Shown: positions 1 to 4,983 of the stretch, one piece after another
Numbering within the stretch: position 1 is the first letter of the stretch
How the letters are laid out: each line of letters starts with the position of its first letter
NCBI GenBank assembly: GCA_023433225.1
Contig: JAEZDQ010000064.1
Location: forward strand, 1-5,765
Source of the DNA: Bacteroidota bacterium
GTDB taxonomy: Bacteria > Bacteroidota > Bacteroidia > Flavobacteriales > Weeksellaceae
Direction: 5' to 3'
DNA length: 5,765 nt
The notes under the pieces: model-generated
Database searches by the model: none
What the model was told of the DNA's origin: nothing
The model's input: only the letters and a program-made list of their open reading frames with translations
Position numbers and translations under genes: made by a program

Positions 1-2
1 CC

Positions 3-104
3 CGGGACTACATTATGGGCTTGCCGGACAGGCTGGATAGAATTGCACAACGAATCGTTATTCCGCAGGAGTCTCCGAGATTAAAATGGGTTTACCAAGT
101 TTAA
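3..104 (+). CDS. C-terminal end of an unrecognised protein (5' end off the window)
   Basis: The third frame is open from the left edge for 33 codons and ends at TAA (102-104). The visible peptide begins RDYIMGLPDRLDRIAQRI and ends LKWVYQV. The other two forward frames stop earlier, and the composition (charged, with well-spaced hydrophobic residues) looks like real protein. I do not recognise the family from this fragment. The stop lies only 12 bases before the ATG of the thioredoxin-like gene and no hairpin with a T-run lies between, so the two genes are probably co-transcribed. A small inverted repeat (AAGTTT-A-AAACTT, 97-109) sits across the stop but is too weak to call a terminator. The true start is outside the window. 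Confidence 0.55.
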   Translation, partial: RDYIMGLPDRLDRIAQRIVIPQESPRLKWVYQV

Positions 105-116
105 AACTTCTATATA

Positions 117-704
117 ATGAATCTTCAAAAATATTTGGAAAAGGGTTATAGTTACGCTGATTATTTACGCAAAATAGAAGACCAGTTGTTTGATTTGGAA
201 AAGTCGGAAGACGAGCAAGGATTTGCGCAATATTATTCGTTGAACCTGAAAAGAATTGAGCGGATTGACCGCAATTTTCAGCTTTCGGATGCGCAAAAGG
301 AACGGTTGAAGGCGCTTGGTAATGATTTTAAATTGCTCATCATCAGTGAAGGTTGGTGCGGTGACGCGGCCCAGGTCTTGCCGGTGGTGCATGTGATGAT
401 GGAGGAACTGGGTGTGGAAGAAAAGATTGTTTTGCGGGATGAAAACCCGGAACTGATAGATGCTTACCTCACTGACGGTGCACGTTCGATTCCGATATTA
501 ATCGGGGTGGACAGCGAAGGGCATGAATTGTTCCGATTCGGGCCGAGACCGTTGCACGGGATGGAATTGCTGAAAAAACACAAGGCAGACCCAAAGACTT
601 ATACGGTGGATGAATTCCATGTGGATTTACAAGCTTGGTATAACCGGGATAAAGGGAATGCTATTTTTGAAGAATTTATGGCCGCGGCTTTGGACCGTTC
701 GTGA
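117..704 (+). CDS. Thioredoxin-fold family protein with a single active-site cysteine (WCGDA)
   Basis: This is a 195-residue, probably cytoplasmic protein with no signal peptide or membrane segment. The first 70 residues are charged and probably helical. A thioredoxin-like core follows: a hydrophobic beta strand (LLIISEGW, about 73-80), the active-site position W80-C81-G82-D83-A84, a helix, and the likely cis-proline P126 in RSIPILI before the next strand. The pattern resembles the Thioredoxin_9 group rather than classical thioredoxin, which carries WCGPC. The second redox cysteine is replaced by Asp-Ala and no other cysteine is present, so it cannot form an internal disulfide. A monothiol, glutathione/bacillithiol-linked or non-redox role is possible, but the substrate is unknown. 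The ATG at 117 is the first in frame after the upstream stop; no Shine-Dalgarno is visible, as is usual in Bacteroidetes. The 12-base gap to the upstream gene suggests an operon. Confidence 0.85.
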   Translation: MNLQKYLEKGYSYADYLRKIEDQLFDLEKSEDEQGFAQYYSLNLKRIERIDRNFQLSDAQKERLKALGNDFKLLIISEGWCGDAAQVLPVVHVMMEELGVEEKIVLRDENPELIDAYLTDGARSIPILIGVDSEGHELFRFGPRPLHGMELLKKHKADPKTYTVDEFHVDLQAWYNRDKGNAIFEEFMAAALDRS

Positions 705-719
705 TTTAAAATCACTTTT
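701..719 (+). terminator. Weak hairpin overlapping the stop of the thioredoxin-like gene
   Basis: GTGATTTAAAATCAC (701-715) is an inverted repeat that includes the TGA stop (702-704), followed by TTTT. The stem is short (5-7 bp with a very tight loop) and AT-rich, so on its own it is a poor terminator. A second AT-only hairpin (AATGATT at 778-784 with AATCATT at 794-800, then T's) and the much stronger hairpin at 815-845 lie downstream and probably do most of the work. Confidence 0.3.
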
Positions 720-814
720 CCCTAAACTTGATTAGAAAATTGAGAATGAATTTAAACCTTTTTACCTAATTCTTAATAATGATTATTATAGCAAATCATT
801 TTTATGATAAATAT

Positions 815-845
815 AAAACCGATTGATTACTCAATCGGTTTTTTT
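815..845. terminator. Bidirectional intrinsic terminator between the thioredoxin-like gene and tRNA-Ser
   Basis: A 12-bp perfect stem (AAAACCGATTGA at 815-826 with TCAATCGGTTTT at 831-842) encloses a TTAC loop. On the plus strand the 3' arm runs into seven T's (839-845). On the minus strand it ends TTTTATATTTAT. It can therefore stop leftward transcripts of the tRNA, whose 3' end is only three bases away, and rightward transcripts from the 117-704 gene. Confidence 0.85.
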
Positions 846-847
846 AG

Positions 848-932
848 CGGAGAAAGAGGGATTCGAACCCCCGGAGGTATTACCCTCAACAGTTTTCAAG
901 ACTGCCGCAATCGACCACTCTGCCATTTCTCC
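848..932 (-). tRNA. tRNA-Ser (anticodon UGA)
   Basis: Read on the minus strand, this 85-base tRNA has a 7-bp acceptor stem (GGAGAAA with TTTCTCC) and discriminator G. The anticodon stem-loop is GCAGT-CTTGAAA-ACTGT, giving anticodon TGA, which reads UCA and probably other UCN codons. It has a long class II variable arm (GAGG-GTAATA-CCTC), as expected for tRNA-Ser, and a T arm GGGGG-TTCGAAT-CCCTC with one G-U pair. The 3' CCA is not encoded (the next bases are CT), so it must be added by the CCA-adding enzyme. The gene stands alone, with its own promoter about 37 bases upstream and a terminator immediately downstream. Confidence 0.97.
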
Positions 933-968
933 AAAAAGAAAAGAAAATCGTTTTCCGCATTCAGGGTG

Positions 969-1001
969 CAAATATAAATCTTTTTACGGATTTGCCACAA
1001 A
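969..1001 (-). promoter_or_regulatory. Bacteroidetes-type promoter of tRNA-Ser
   Basis: On the minus strand, TTTG (998-1001) is followed after 21 bases by TATATTTG (969-976), a perfect match to the TAnnTTTG -7 element of Bacteroidetes sigma-A promoters. Transcription would start near 962-964, about 30 bases ahead of the mature tRNA 5' end, leaving a short leader for RNase P. A 12-base perfect palindrome (TTGAAATTTCAA, 1008-1019) lies just upstream of the -33 element; its role is unknown. Confidence 0.75.
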
Positions 1002-1142
1002 CTAAGTTTGAAATTTCAACCTCTATTTAAGGGGAAGTTGATATTATTCCAGTGTAGCGATGGGCGGGATTATATTCATACTTTAAAATAACGTTTGAAT
1101 AATCGAATGCCGATGGTTTTAAGCAGAACCGAAAAGATTTTG

Positions 1143-1150
1143 TAATTTAG
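1143..1150 (+). promoter_or_regulatory. Possible -7 element of the thiolase promoter
   Basis: TAATTTAG matches the Bacteroidetes TAnnTTTG element at seven of eight positions, and its place would put the transcription start about 30 bases before the thiolase ATG. No clear TTTG lies at the right distance; only TTTT around 1117-1120 is near the expected -33 position. The rest of the tRNA-thiolase intergenic stretch (about 1021-1142) shows nothing else I can name. Confidence 0.35.
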
Positions 1151-1184
1151 CAAACTTAATTTTCACGAATAAAAAACTTAAAAT

Positions 1185-2366
1185 ATGAAAGAAGTTGTAA
1201 TCGTCTCTGCAGTGAGGACACCGATGGGCTCGTTTATGGGCGGATTGTCCACCATACCTGCTGTGAAACTTGGTTCAACCGCCATCAAGGGCGCATTGGA
1301 TAAAATCAACCTCGACCCTTCCTTGGTTCAGGAAGTGTTTATGGGAAATGTACTCCAGGCAGGAGAAGGACAAGCTCCCGCACGACAAGCCGCTTTGGGC
1401 GCGGGAATTCCGAATACCGTTCCTTGTACGACCGTAAACAAGGTTTGTGCTTCCGGGATGAAAGCGGTAATGTTCGCTGCACAGGCCATCAAATGTGGCG
1501 ATGCCGATATTGTAGTGGCAGGGGGAATGGAAAATATGTCTCAAACACCATTTTACAATATGGCAGGGCGAACCGGAACCAAATTCGGAAATTCTACCAT
1601 GCTGGACGGAATTATTCAGGATGGTTTACTGGATGCCTACAACAAAAAGACAATGGGTTTTTCAGCAGACGCGACGGCCGTAAAACACAATATATCAAGA
1701 GAAGAACAAGACACATTTGCGATTGAATCCTATACCCGCTCTGCCAATGCATGGAAAGAAGGAAGATTTTCCGACGAAATCGTTCCGGTAGAAATTCCGC
1801 AACGCAAAGGTGACCCTATCTTAATGAACGAAGACGAAGAATACAAATCAGCCAATTTTGCAAAATTCCCGGAACTCCGTCCCGCTTTTGAAAAAGACGG
1901 CACTGTAACTGCCGCAAATGCTTCTACTTTGAATGACGGAGCTTCTGCGCTGGTTTTGATGTCCAAAGAGAAAGCAGACGAATTGGAAATCAAGCCATTG
2001 GCGAAAATTGTTTCTTACGGTGACGCTGCCCATGAGCCGGAATGGTTTACAACCGCTCCTGCAAAGGCTGTTCCGGTAGCTTTAGGAAAAGCAGGCCTCG
2101 ATAAATCCGACATCGATTTCTGGGAATTCAACGAAGCTTTTTCAGTTGTCGGGATTGTCAACACAAAAATATTGGAATTGGATTCGGCCAAAATCAACGT
2201 AAACGGAGGTGCCGTTTCTCTGGGACATCCGCTGGGAAGCTCTGGTTCAAGGATTTTGGTTACGCTTATCAATGTTTTAAAACAAAACAATGGAAAATAC
2301 GGTGGAGCCGGAATCTGTAACGGAGGCGGTGGTGCTTCCGCGATGATTATTGAGAATTTATCATAA
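1185..2366 (+). CDS. Acetyl-CoA C-acetyltransferase (type II thiolase)
   Basis: This 393-residue protein has the usual length of bacterial biosynthetic-type thiolases. Such enzymes interconvert two acetyl-CoA with acetoacetyl-CoA plus CoA, in the cytoplasm, as tetramers. The N-terminal half carries the nucleophile C88 in NKVCASGMKAV. The C-terminal half carries NEAF (N316-F319), GHP with H348, and the acid/base C378 in CNGGGGAS. These positions coincide almost exactly with Zoogloea PhaA as I remember it (C89, H348, C378). The MG at 157-158 matches the methionine typical of acetoacetyl-CoA thiolases, although the preceding residue is Thr rather than the common His. The ATG at 1185 gives the expected N-terminus (VVIVSAVRTPMG). 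It is a single gene: the tRNA diverges upstream and a terminator follows, with no 3-hydroxyacyl-CoA dehydrogenase beside it. It may serve ketone-body, isoleucine or fatty-acid metabolism. A 3-ketoacyl-CoA thiolase with broader chain length is the main alternative. Confidence 0.93.
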   Translation: MKEVVIVSAVRTPMGSFMGGLSTIPAVKLGSTAIKGALDKINLDPSLVQEVFMGNVLQAGEGQAPARQAALGAGIPNTVPCTTVNKVCASGMKAVMFAAQAIKCGDADIVVAGGMENMSQTPFYNMAGRTGTKFGNSTMLDGIIQDGLLDAYNKKTMGFSADATAVKHNISREEQDTFAIESYTRSANAWKEGRFSDEIVPVEIPQRKGDPILMNEDEEYKSANFAKFPELRPAFEKDGTVTAANASTLNDGASALVLMSKEKADELEIKPLAKIVSYGDAAHEPEWFTTAPAKAVPVALGKAGLDKSDIDFWEFNEAFSVVGIVNTKILELDSAKINVNGGAVSLGHPLGSSGSRILVTLINVLKQNNGKYGGAGICNGGGGASAMIIENLS

Positions 2367-2372
2367 ACCAAA

Positions 2373-2449
2373 AGCCTTGTCAAGGTTTGGAACCTTGACA
2401 AGGCTATCTAAACATCAAACCTGTCAGGTTTCTGAAACCTGACAGGTTT
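2373..2449. repeat. Two tandem hairpins made of four related 15-base palindromes
   Basis: Unit 1 has arms AGCCTTGTCAAGGTT (2373-2387) and AACCTTGACAAGGCT (2391-2405), perfectly complementary around a 3-base loop. Unit 2 has arms AAACCTGTCAGGTTT (2417-2431) and AAACCTGACAGGTTT (2435-2449), again 15 perfect base pairs around 3 bases. Each arm is also a palindrome on its own: the unit 2 arms are perfect 7+1+7 and the unit 1 arms are nearly so. The DNA can therefore fold as two long hairpins or four short ones. The two units share the same plan but differ in sequence, as members of a REP-like intergenic repeat family would. I have a general recollection of similar palindromes in flavobacterial genomes but could not check this. 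Confidence 0.8.
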
Positions 2450-2453
2450 TTTT
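2417..2453 (+). terminator. Intrinsic terminator of the thiolase gene
   Basis: The second palindromic unit forms a 15-bp stem with a CTG loop whose 3' arm ends in seven consecutive T's (2447-2453), a textbook rho-independent terminator about 50 bases after the thiolase stop. The first unit (2373-2405) has an equally stable stem but no T-run, so it may only protect the mRNA 3' end. Confidence 0.85.
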
Positions 2454-2475
2454 ATGGATTGATTAAATGAAATTG

Positions 2476-2483
2476 TAGTTTTG
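2476..2483 (+). promoter_or_regulatory. Possible -7 element for the glycosyltransferase gene
   Basis: TAGTTTTG is a full match to TAnnTTTG and lies between the thiolase terminator and the glycosyltransferase. The best upstream TTG (2459-2461) is only 14 bases away, shorter than the usual spacing. Transcription would begin around 2489, leaving almost no 5' leader before either candidate start codon (TTG 2491 or ATG 2495). The gene needs some promoter here because the terminator at 2417-2453 isolates it. Confidence 0.3.
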
Positions 2484-2490
2484 TTAAGAT

Positions 2491-3591
2491 TTGAATGAAA
2501 ATTTAAGCATATCTGTCATCATAGCGGTTTATCAGCGACCTGATGAACTGACTGAACTGTTGCAAAGTTTGTCTTCGCAATCTGATTCTGACTTCGAAGT
2601 CGTCGTAGTGGATGACGGTTCGCCTGAAAAACTGGAAAATTTAATTCAGGATTATAAAAAGCTTTTAAACCTGAAATATTTTTATAAAGAGAATTCCGGG
2701 CCGGGAAAATCCCGAAATTACGGAATGGAGAGAGCTTCCGGCAATTACTTTATCTTTCTGGATTCCGATACGATTGCACCCCAAAATTACATCGCTACGG
2801 TTCGCAAAGAATTGACGGAAAATTATGTCGATGCTTTTGGTGGCCCTGATGCGGCGGATGAGAGTTTTTCAGACCTGCAAAAAGCGATTTCTTTCTCAAT
2901 GACTTCTTTTTTGACAACCGGAGGAATTCGCGGAGGAAAGAAACACGTCGGGAAATTTCAACCGAGAAGTTTCAACATGGGAATTTCAAAAGCGGCTTTT
3001 GAAGAAACAGGCGGATTCGGGAATTTACGCATTGGTGAAGACCCGGATTTAAGCATGACTTTGTGGGAAAAAGGATTTGAAACCCGACTGTTTTCAGACG
3101 CAAAAGTTTTTCACAAACGAAGAACTTCTCTAAAAAAATTTGGGAAACAAGTGTATCAGTTTGGTGCGGCAAGACCAATTTTAAATCAACGACATCCTGG
3201 AAGCGGAAAGCTGACTTATTGGTTTCCGAGTTTGTTTTTAATCATTATGACTTACAGCTTAATCTCTATATTCATTCCAGTATGGCCTATGTATTTCTAT
3301 CTTAAAATTAATTATGGAAATCAAATTTTGTGGCTTAATTTTAATAATCCTATAGTCTTTATTTGGTTTGTTATTGAAACATTCTTTATCGTCTTTATCT
3401 TCTTCTACTTTTTCTCAATTTTCTTCTTATCAACACTACGATTTACTAACCTAAAAGTCGGATTTCTTTCTGTCATTACGACCTTAATCCAGTTTTCTTG
3501 TTATGGTTTCGGATTTTTAAAATCATGGATTCTGCTCAACATTTTTAAAATGAAGCCGGAAAAGGCTTTTCCTTCTCATTTTTCAAATTAG
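2491..3591 (+). CDS. Membrane-anchored family 2 glycosyltransferase
   Basis: This is a 366-residue GT-A fold enzyme that should transfer a sugar from a nucleotide-sugar to a glycan or lipid acceptor at the cytoplasmic face of the inner membrane. The N-terminus ISVIIAVYQRPDEL (about 6-20), DDGS (41-44) and GPGKSRNYG (70-78) form the nucleotide-binding half. The metal-binding DxD is D91-S92-D93. FNMGIS (161-166) and the catalytic E183-D184 in GEDPDLS follow. A basic segment (HKRRTSLKKFGKQ, 208-220) precedes three probable membrane segments at about 245-270, 287-314 and 324-345. The C-terminal hydrophobic part is clearly more AT-rich than neighbouring genes. The only in-frame start is TTG at 2491, six bases after an in-frame TAA; an ATG at 2495 is one base out of frame. 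Donor and acceptor cannot be told. No other cell-surface polysaccharide gene lies nearby. Confidence 0.88.
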   Translation: MNENLSISVIIAVYQRPDELTELLQSLSSQSDSDFEVVVVDDGSPEKLENLIQDYKKLLNLKYFYKENSGPGKSRNYGMERASGNYFIFLDSDTIAPQNYIATVRKELTENYVDAFGGPDAADESFSDLQKAISFSMTSFLTTGGIRGGKKHVGKFQPRSFNMGISKAAFEETGGFGNLRIGEDPDLSMTLWEKGFETRLFSDAKVFHKRRTSLKKFGKQVYQFGAARPILNQRHPGSGKLTYWFPSLFLIIMTYSLISIFIPVWPMYFYLKINYGNQILWLNFNNPIVFIWFVIETFFIVFIFFYFFSIFFLSTLRFTNLKVGFLSVITTLIQFSCYGFGFLKSWILLNIFKMKPEKAFPSHFSN

Positions 3592-3593
3592 CC

Positions 3594-3626
3594 TTTGCTT
3601 TTAGTGGAATTTGTTTTGTATCTTTG
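3594..3626 (+). promoter_or_regulatory. Bacteroidetes-type promoter of hppD
   Basis: TTTG (3594-3597) is followed after 21 bases by TATCTTTG (3619-3626), a perfect TAnnTTTG. Spacing and elements are the same as in the tRNA-Ser promoter of this window. It begins three bases after the glycosyltransferase stop and would start RNA near 3632, giving hppD its own transcript with a leader of about 118 bases. Confidence 0.75.
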
Positions 3627-3631
3627 GGAGG

Positions 3632-3749
3632 TATGAATAATCGTGTTTTACTTTCCGTTTTACATCGTGCGATGTGGTCTGATTGATCTAATTTATTAAC
3701 TTCAAATCAATGGGTCAATCATTTATACAATCATTAAAAAAATAATATT
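3632..3749 (+). promoter_or_regulatory. hppD 5' leader with small hairpin and competing pairings
   Basis: The leader holds a hairpin ACATC-GTGC-GATGT (3662-3675). Downstream, GATTGAT (3681-3687) can pair with ATCAAT (3706-3711) or, as TGATTGA (3680-3686), with TCAATCA (3715-3721), but not both. It ends in an A-rich, SD-less run just before the hppD ATG. I recognise no known riboswitch class. The stems are short and AT-rich, so a regulatory function is only a possibility. Confidence 0.3.
3633..3686 (+). CDS. Possible 17-codon leader ORF ahead of hppD
   Basis: An ATG at 3633 lies six bases after the -7 element, almost exactly at the predicted transcription start, and opens a 17-codon frame (MNNRVLLSVLHRAMWSD) ending in TGA at 3684-3686. 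If translated it would be from a leaderless mRNA. GGGAGG directly before it overlaps the promoter and lies too close to the ATG to act as a ribosome site. It contains no Tyr or Phe codons, so classical attenuation by tyrosine is not indicated. It could equally be a chance frame. Confidence 0.25.
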   Translation: MNNRVLLSVLHRAMWSD

Positions 3750-4910
3750 ATGTCAGAAGAATTAAAAAGCGTCGAATACGGCTTGGAGAAAATATTTGAA
3801 GGAGCTCAGGACTTTCTGCCTCTTTTGGGAACCGATTATGTGGAATTTTATGTAGGGAATGCCAAACAATCCGCGCATTATTATAAAACAGCATTTGGAT
3901 TCCAGTCCGAAGCTTATGCCGGGTTGGAAACCGGATTGAGGGACCGTGCTTCTTATGTATTGAAACAGGATAAAATCCGTTTGGTTTTGACAACGGCATT
4001 GAACTCTGATTCGCCTATCGGGGAGCATGTAAAAAAACACGGTGACGGGGTGAAGATCATCGCACTTTGGGTGGACGACGCCAGAAGTGCCTACGAAGAA
4101 ACAACCAAACGCGGTGCTGAATCCTTCATGGAACCTAAAGTTACTTCTGATGAAGATGGAGAAATCGTTCAAGCCGGGATTTTCGGTTATGGCGAAACGG
4201 TTTTTATGTTCACAGAACGCAGAAATTACAACGGGCTTTTCATGCCCGGTTATGTGAAATGGGAAACGGATTATAATCCGACTCCGGTTGGATTGAAATT
4301 CATCGACCACATGGTCGGCAACGTGGGTTGGAACCAGATGAATGTTTGGGTAAAATGGTTCGAGGACATTATGGGATTCGTGAATTTCTTGTCGTTTGAT
4401 GACAAACAGATTACAACTGAATACTCAGCTTTGATGTCAAAAGTAATGGCCAACGGTAACGGAAGGATCAAATTCCCAATCAACGAACCGGCCGAAGGGA
4501 TGAAACGTTCGCAAATTGAGGAATACTTGGATTTTTATGAAAGCCCCGGAGTTCAGCATTTGGCGTTGGCAACAGATGATATTATCAAAACGGTTGCAGA
4601 AATGAAATCCAGAGGAGTTGAATTTTTATCGACTCCGCCACAAGCTTATTACGATGCCATTCCGGACAGGCTGAAAGCGCATATGCATAAATTCAAAGAA
4701 GACATCAATGAATTGCAGAAACTGGGGATTATGATTGATGCAGATGAAGAAGGTTATTTGCTGCAAATCTTTACCAAACCGGTCGAAGACCGCCCTACCC
4801 TATTCTACGAAGTAATCCAAAGAATGGGTGCGAGAGGTTTTGGAGCCGGAAACTTCAAAGCTTTGTTTGAATCCATCGAAAGAGAACAGGAAAAAAGAGG
4901 AACTTTGTAA
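3750..4910 (+). CDS. hppD: 4-Hydroxyphenylpyruvate dioxygenase
   Basis: This 386-residue non-heme Fe(II) enzyme converts 4-hydroxyphenylpyruvate and O2 to homogentisate and CO2, the second step of tyrosine breakdown after transamination. It contains two vicinal-oxygen-chelate domains, N-terminal (about 28-155) and catalytic C-terminal (about 182-345). The 2-His-1-carboxylate iron ligands are H187 (FIDHMVGNV), H270 (GVQHLALAT) and E354 (LFYEVIQR). Substrate-pocket positions S226, N245, Q269 and Q339 are consistent with the family. The C-terminal helix RGFGAGNFKALFESIEREQ, which closes the active site, is intact. Length and motifs such as the KFPINEPAEG stretch are closer to eukaryotic-type HPPD than to the shorter (about 357-residue) pseudomonad type. 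It has its own promoter and leader upstream and a terminator downstream. The homogentisate dioxygenase gene that usually accompanies it is not in the window. The start is the ATG at 3750, without a Shine-Dalgarno. Confidence 0.97.
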   Translation: MSEELKSVEYGLEKIFEGAQDFLPLLGTDYVEFYVGNAKQSAHYYKTAFGFQSEAYAGLETGLRDRASYVLKQDKIRLVLTTALNSDSPIGEHVKKHGDGVKIIALWVDDARSAYEETTKRGAESFMEPKVTSDEDGEIVQAGIFGYGETVFMFTERRNYNGLFMPGYVKWETDYNPTPVGLKFIDHMVGNVGWNQMNVWVKWFEDIMGFVNFLSFDDKQITTEYSALMSKVMANGNGRIKFPINEPAEGMKRSQIEEYLDFYESPGVQHLALATDDIIKTVAEMKSRGVEFLSTPPQAYYDAIPDRLKAHMHKFKEDINELQKLGIMIDADEEGYLLQIFTKPVEDRPTLFYEVIQRMGARGFGAGNFKALFESIEREQEKRGTL

Positions 4911-4930
4911 GTAGGTTTCTCTAATAAATA

Positions 4931-4965
4931 AAAATCCCGCCTCGAAAGAAGCGGGATTTTATTTT
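4931..4965. terminator. Bidirectional terminator between hppD and the S46 peptidase gene
   Basis: AAAATCCCGC (4931-4940) and GCGGGATTTT (4951-4960) form a 10-bp stem with a GC-rich inner half and a 10-base loop. A T-rich tail lies on both sides (ATTTT on the plus strand, TTTATTTATTAG on the minus strand). It lies between convergent genes, 20 bases after the hppD stop and about 20 bases after the peptidase stop in that gene's direction. Confidence 0.88.
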
Positions 4966-4983
4966 ATAATTTTCCTAAGTGGA

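Noticed and set aside
24..35. The 12-mer CCGGACAGGCTG occurs here and again near 4662-4673.
   Set aside because: Both copies encode Pro-Asp-Arg-Leu in unrelated proteins and the flanks do not match, so this is a chance short repeat.
823..1005. A 60-codon plus-strand ORF with a FEPPEVLPSTVFKTAAIDHSAISP-like stretch.
   Set aside because: It reads the antisense of tRNA-Ser and begins within the terminator. This is the familiar false ORF produced by the complement of a tRNA-Ser gene.
1006..1021. Palindrome TTGAAATTTCAA near the tRNA promoter, considered as an operator.
   Set aside because: It is short, AT-only apart from one G/C pair in each half, and in AT-rich intergenic DNA; nothing links it to a known regulator.
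2015..2401. A 128-codon minus-strand ORF opposite the thiolase C-terminus.
   Set aside because: It is a shadow of the thiolase gene. Its start lies inside the palindromic repeat, and its proline-rich run is the complement of the thiolase glycine codons.
3553..3572. A hairpin (AAGCC-GGAAAA-GGCTT, or GGAAAAG-G-CTTTTCC) at the end of the glycosyltransferase gene, considered as a terminator.
   Set aside because: It is inside the coding sequence, the stem is short, and the following bases are a mixed pyrimidine stretch rather than a T-run. It may have a weak effect at most.
3762..4310. A 182-codon minus-strand ORF opposite hppD.
   Set aside because: It lies wholly within a clearly coding hppD frame, its translation looks like a codon shadow (rich in Phe, Ile, His, Arg without domain features), and it has no promoter signal.
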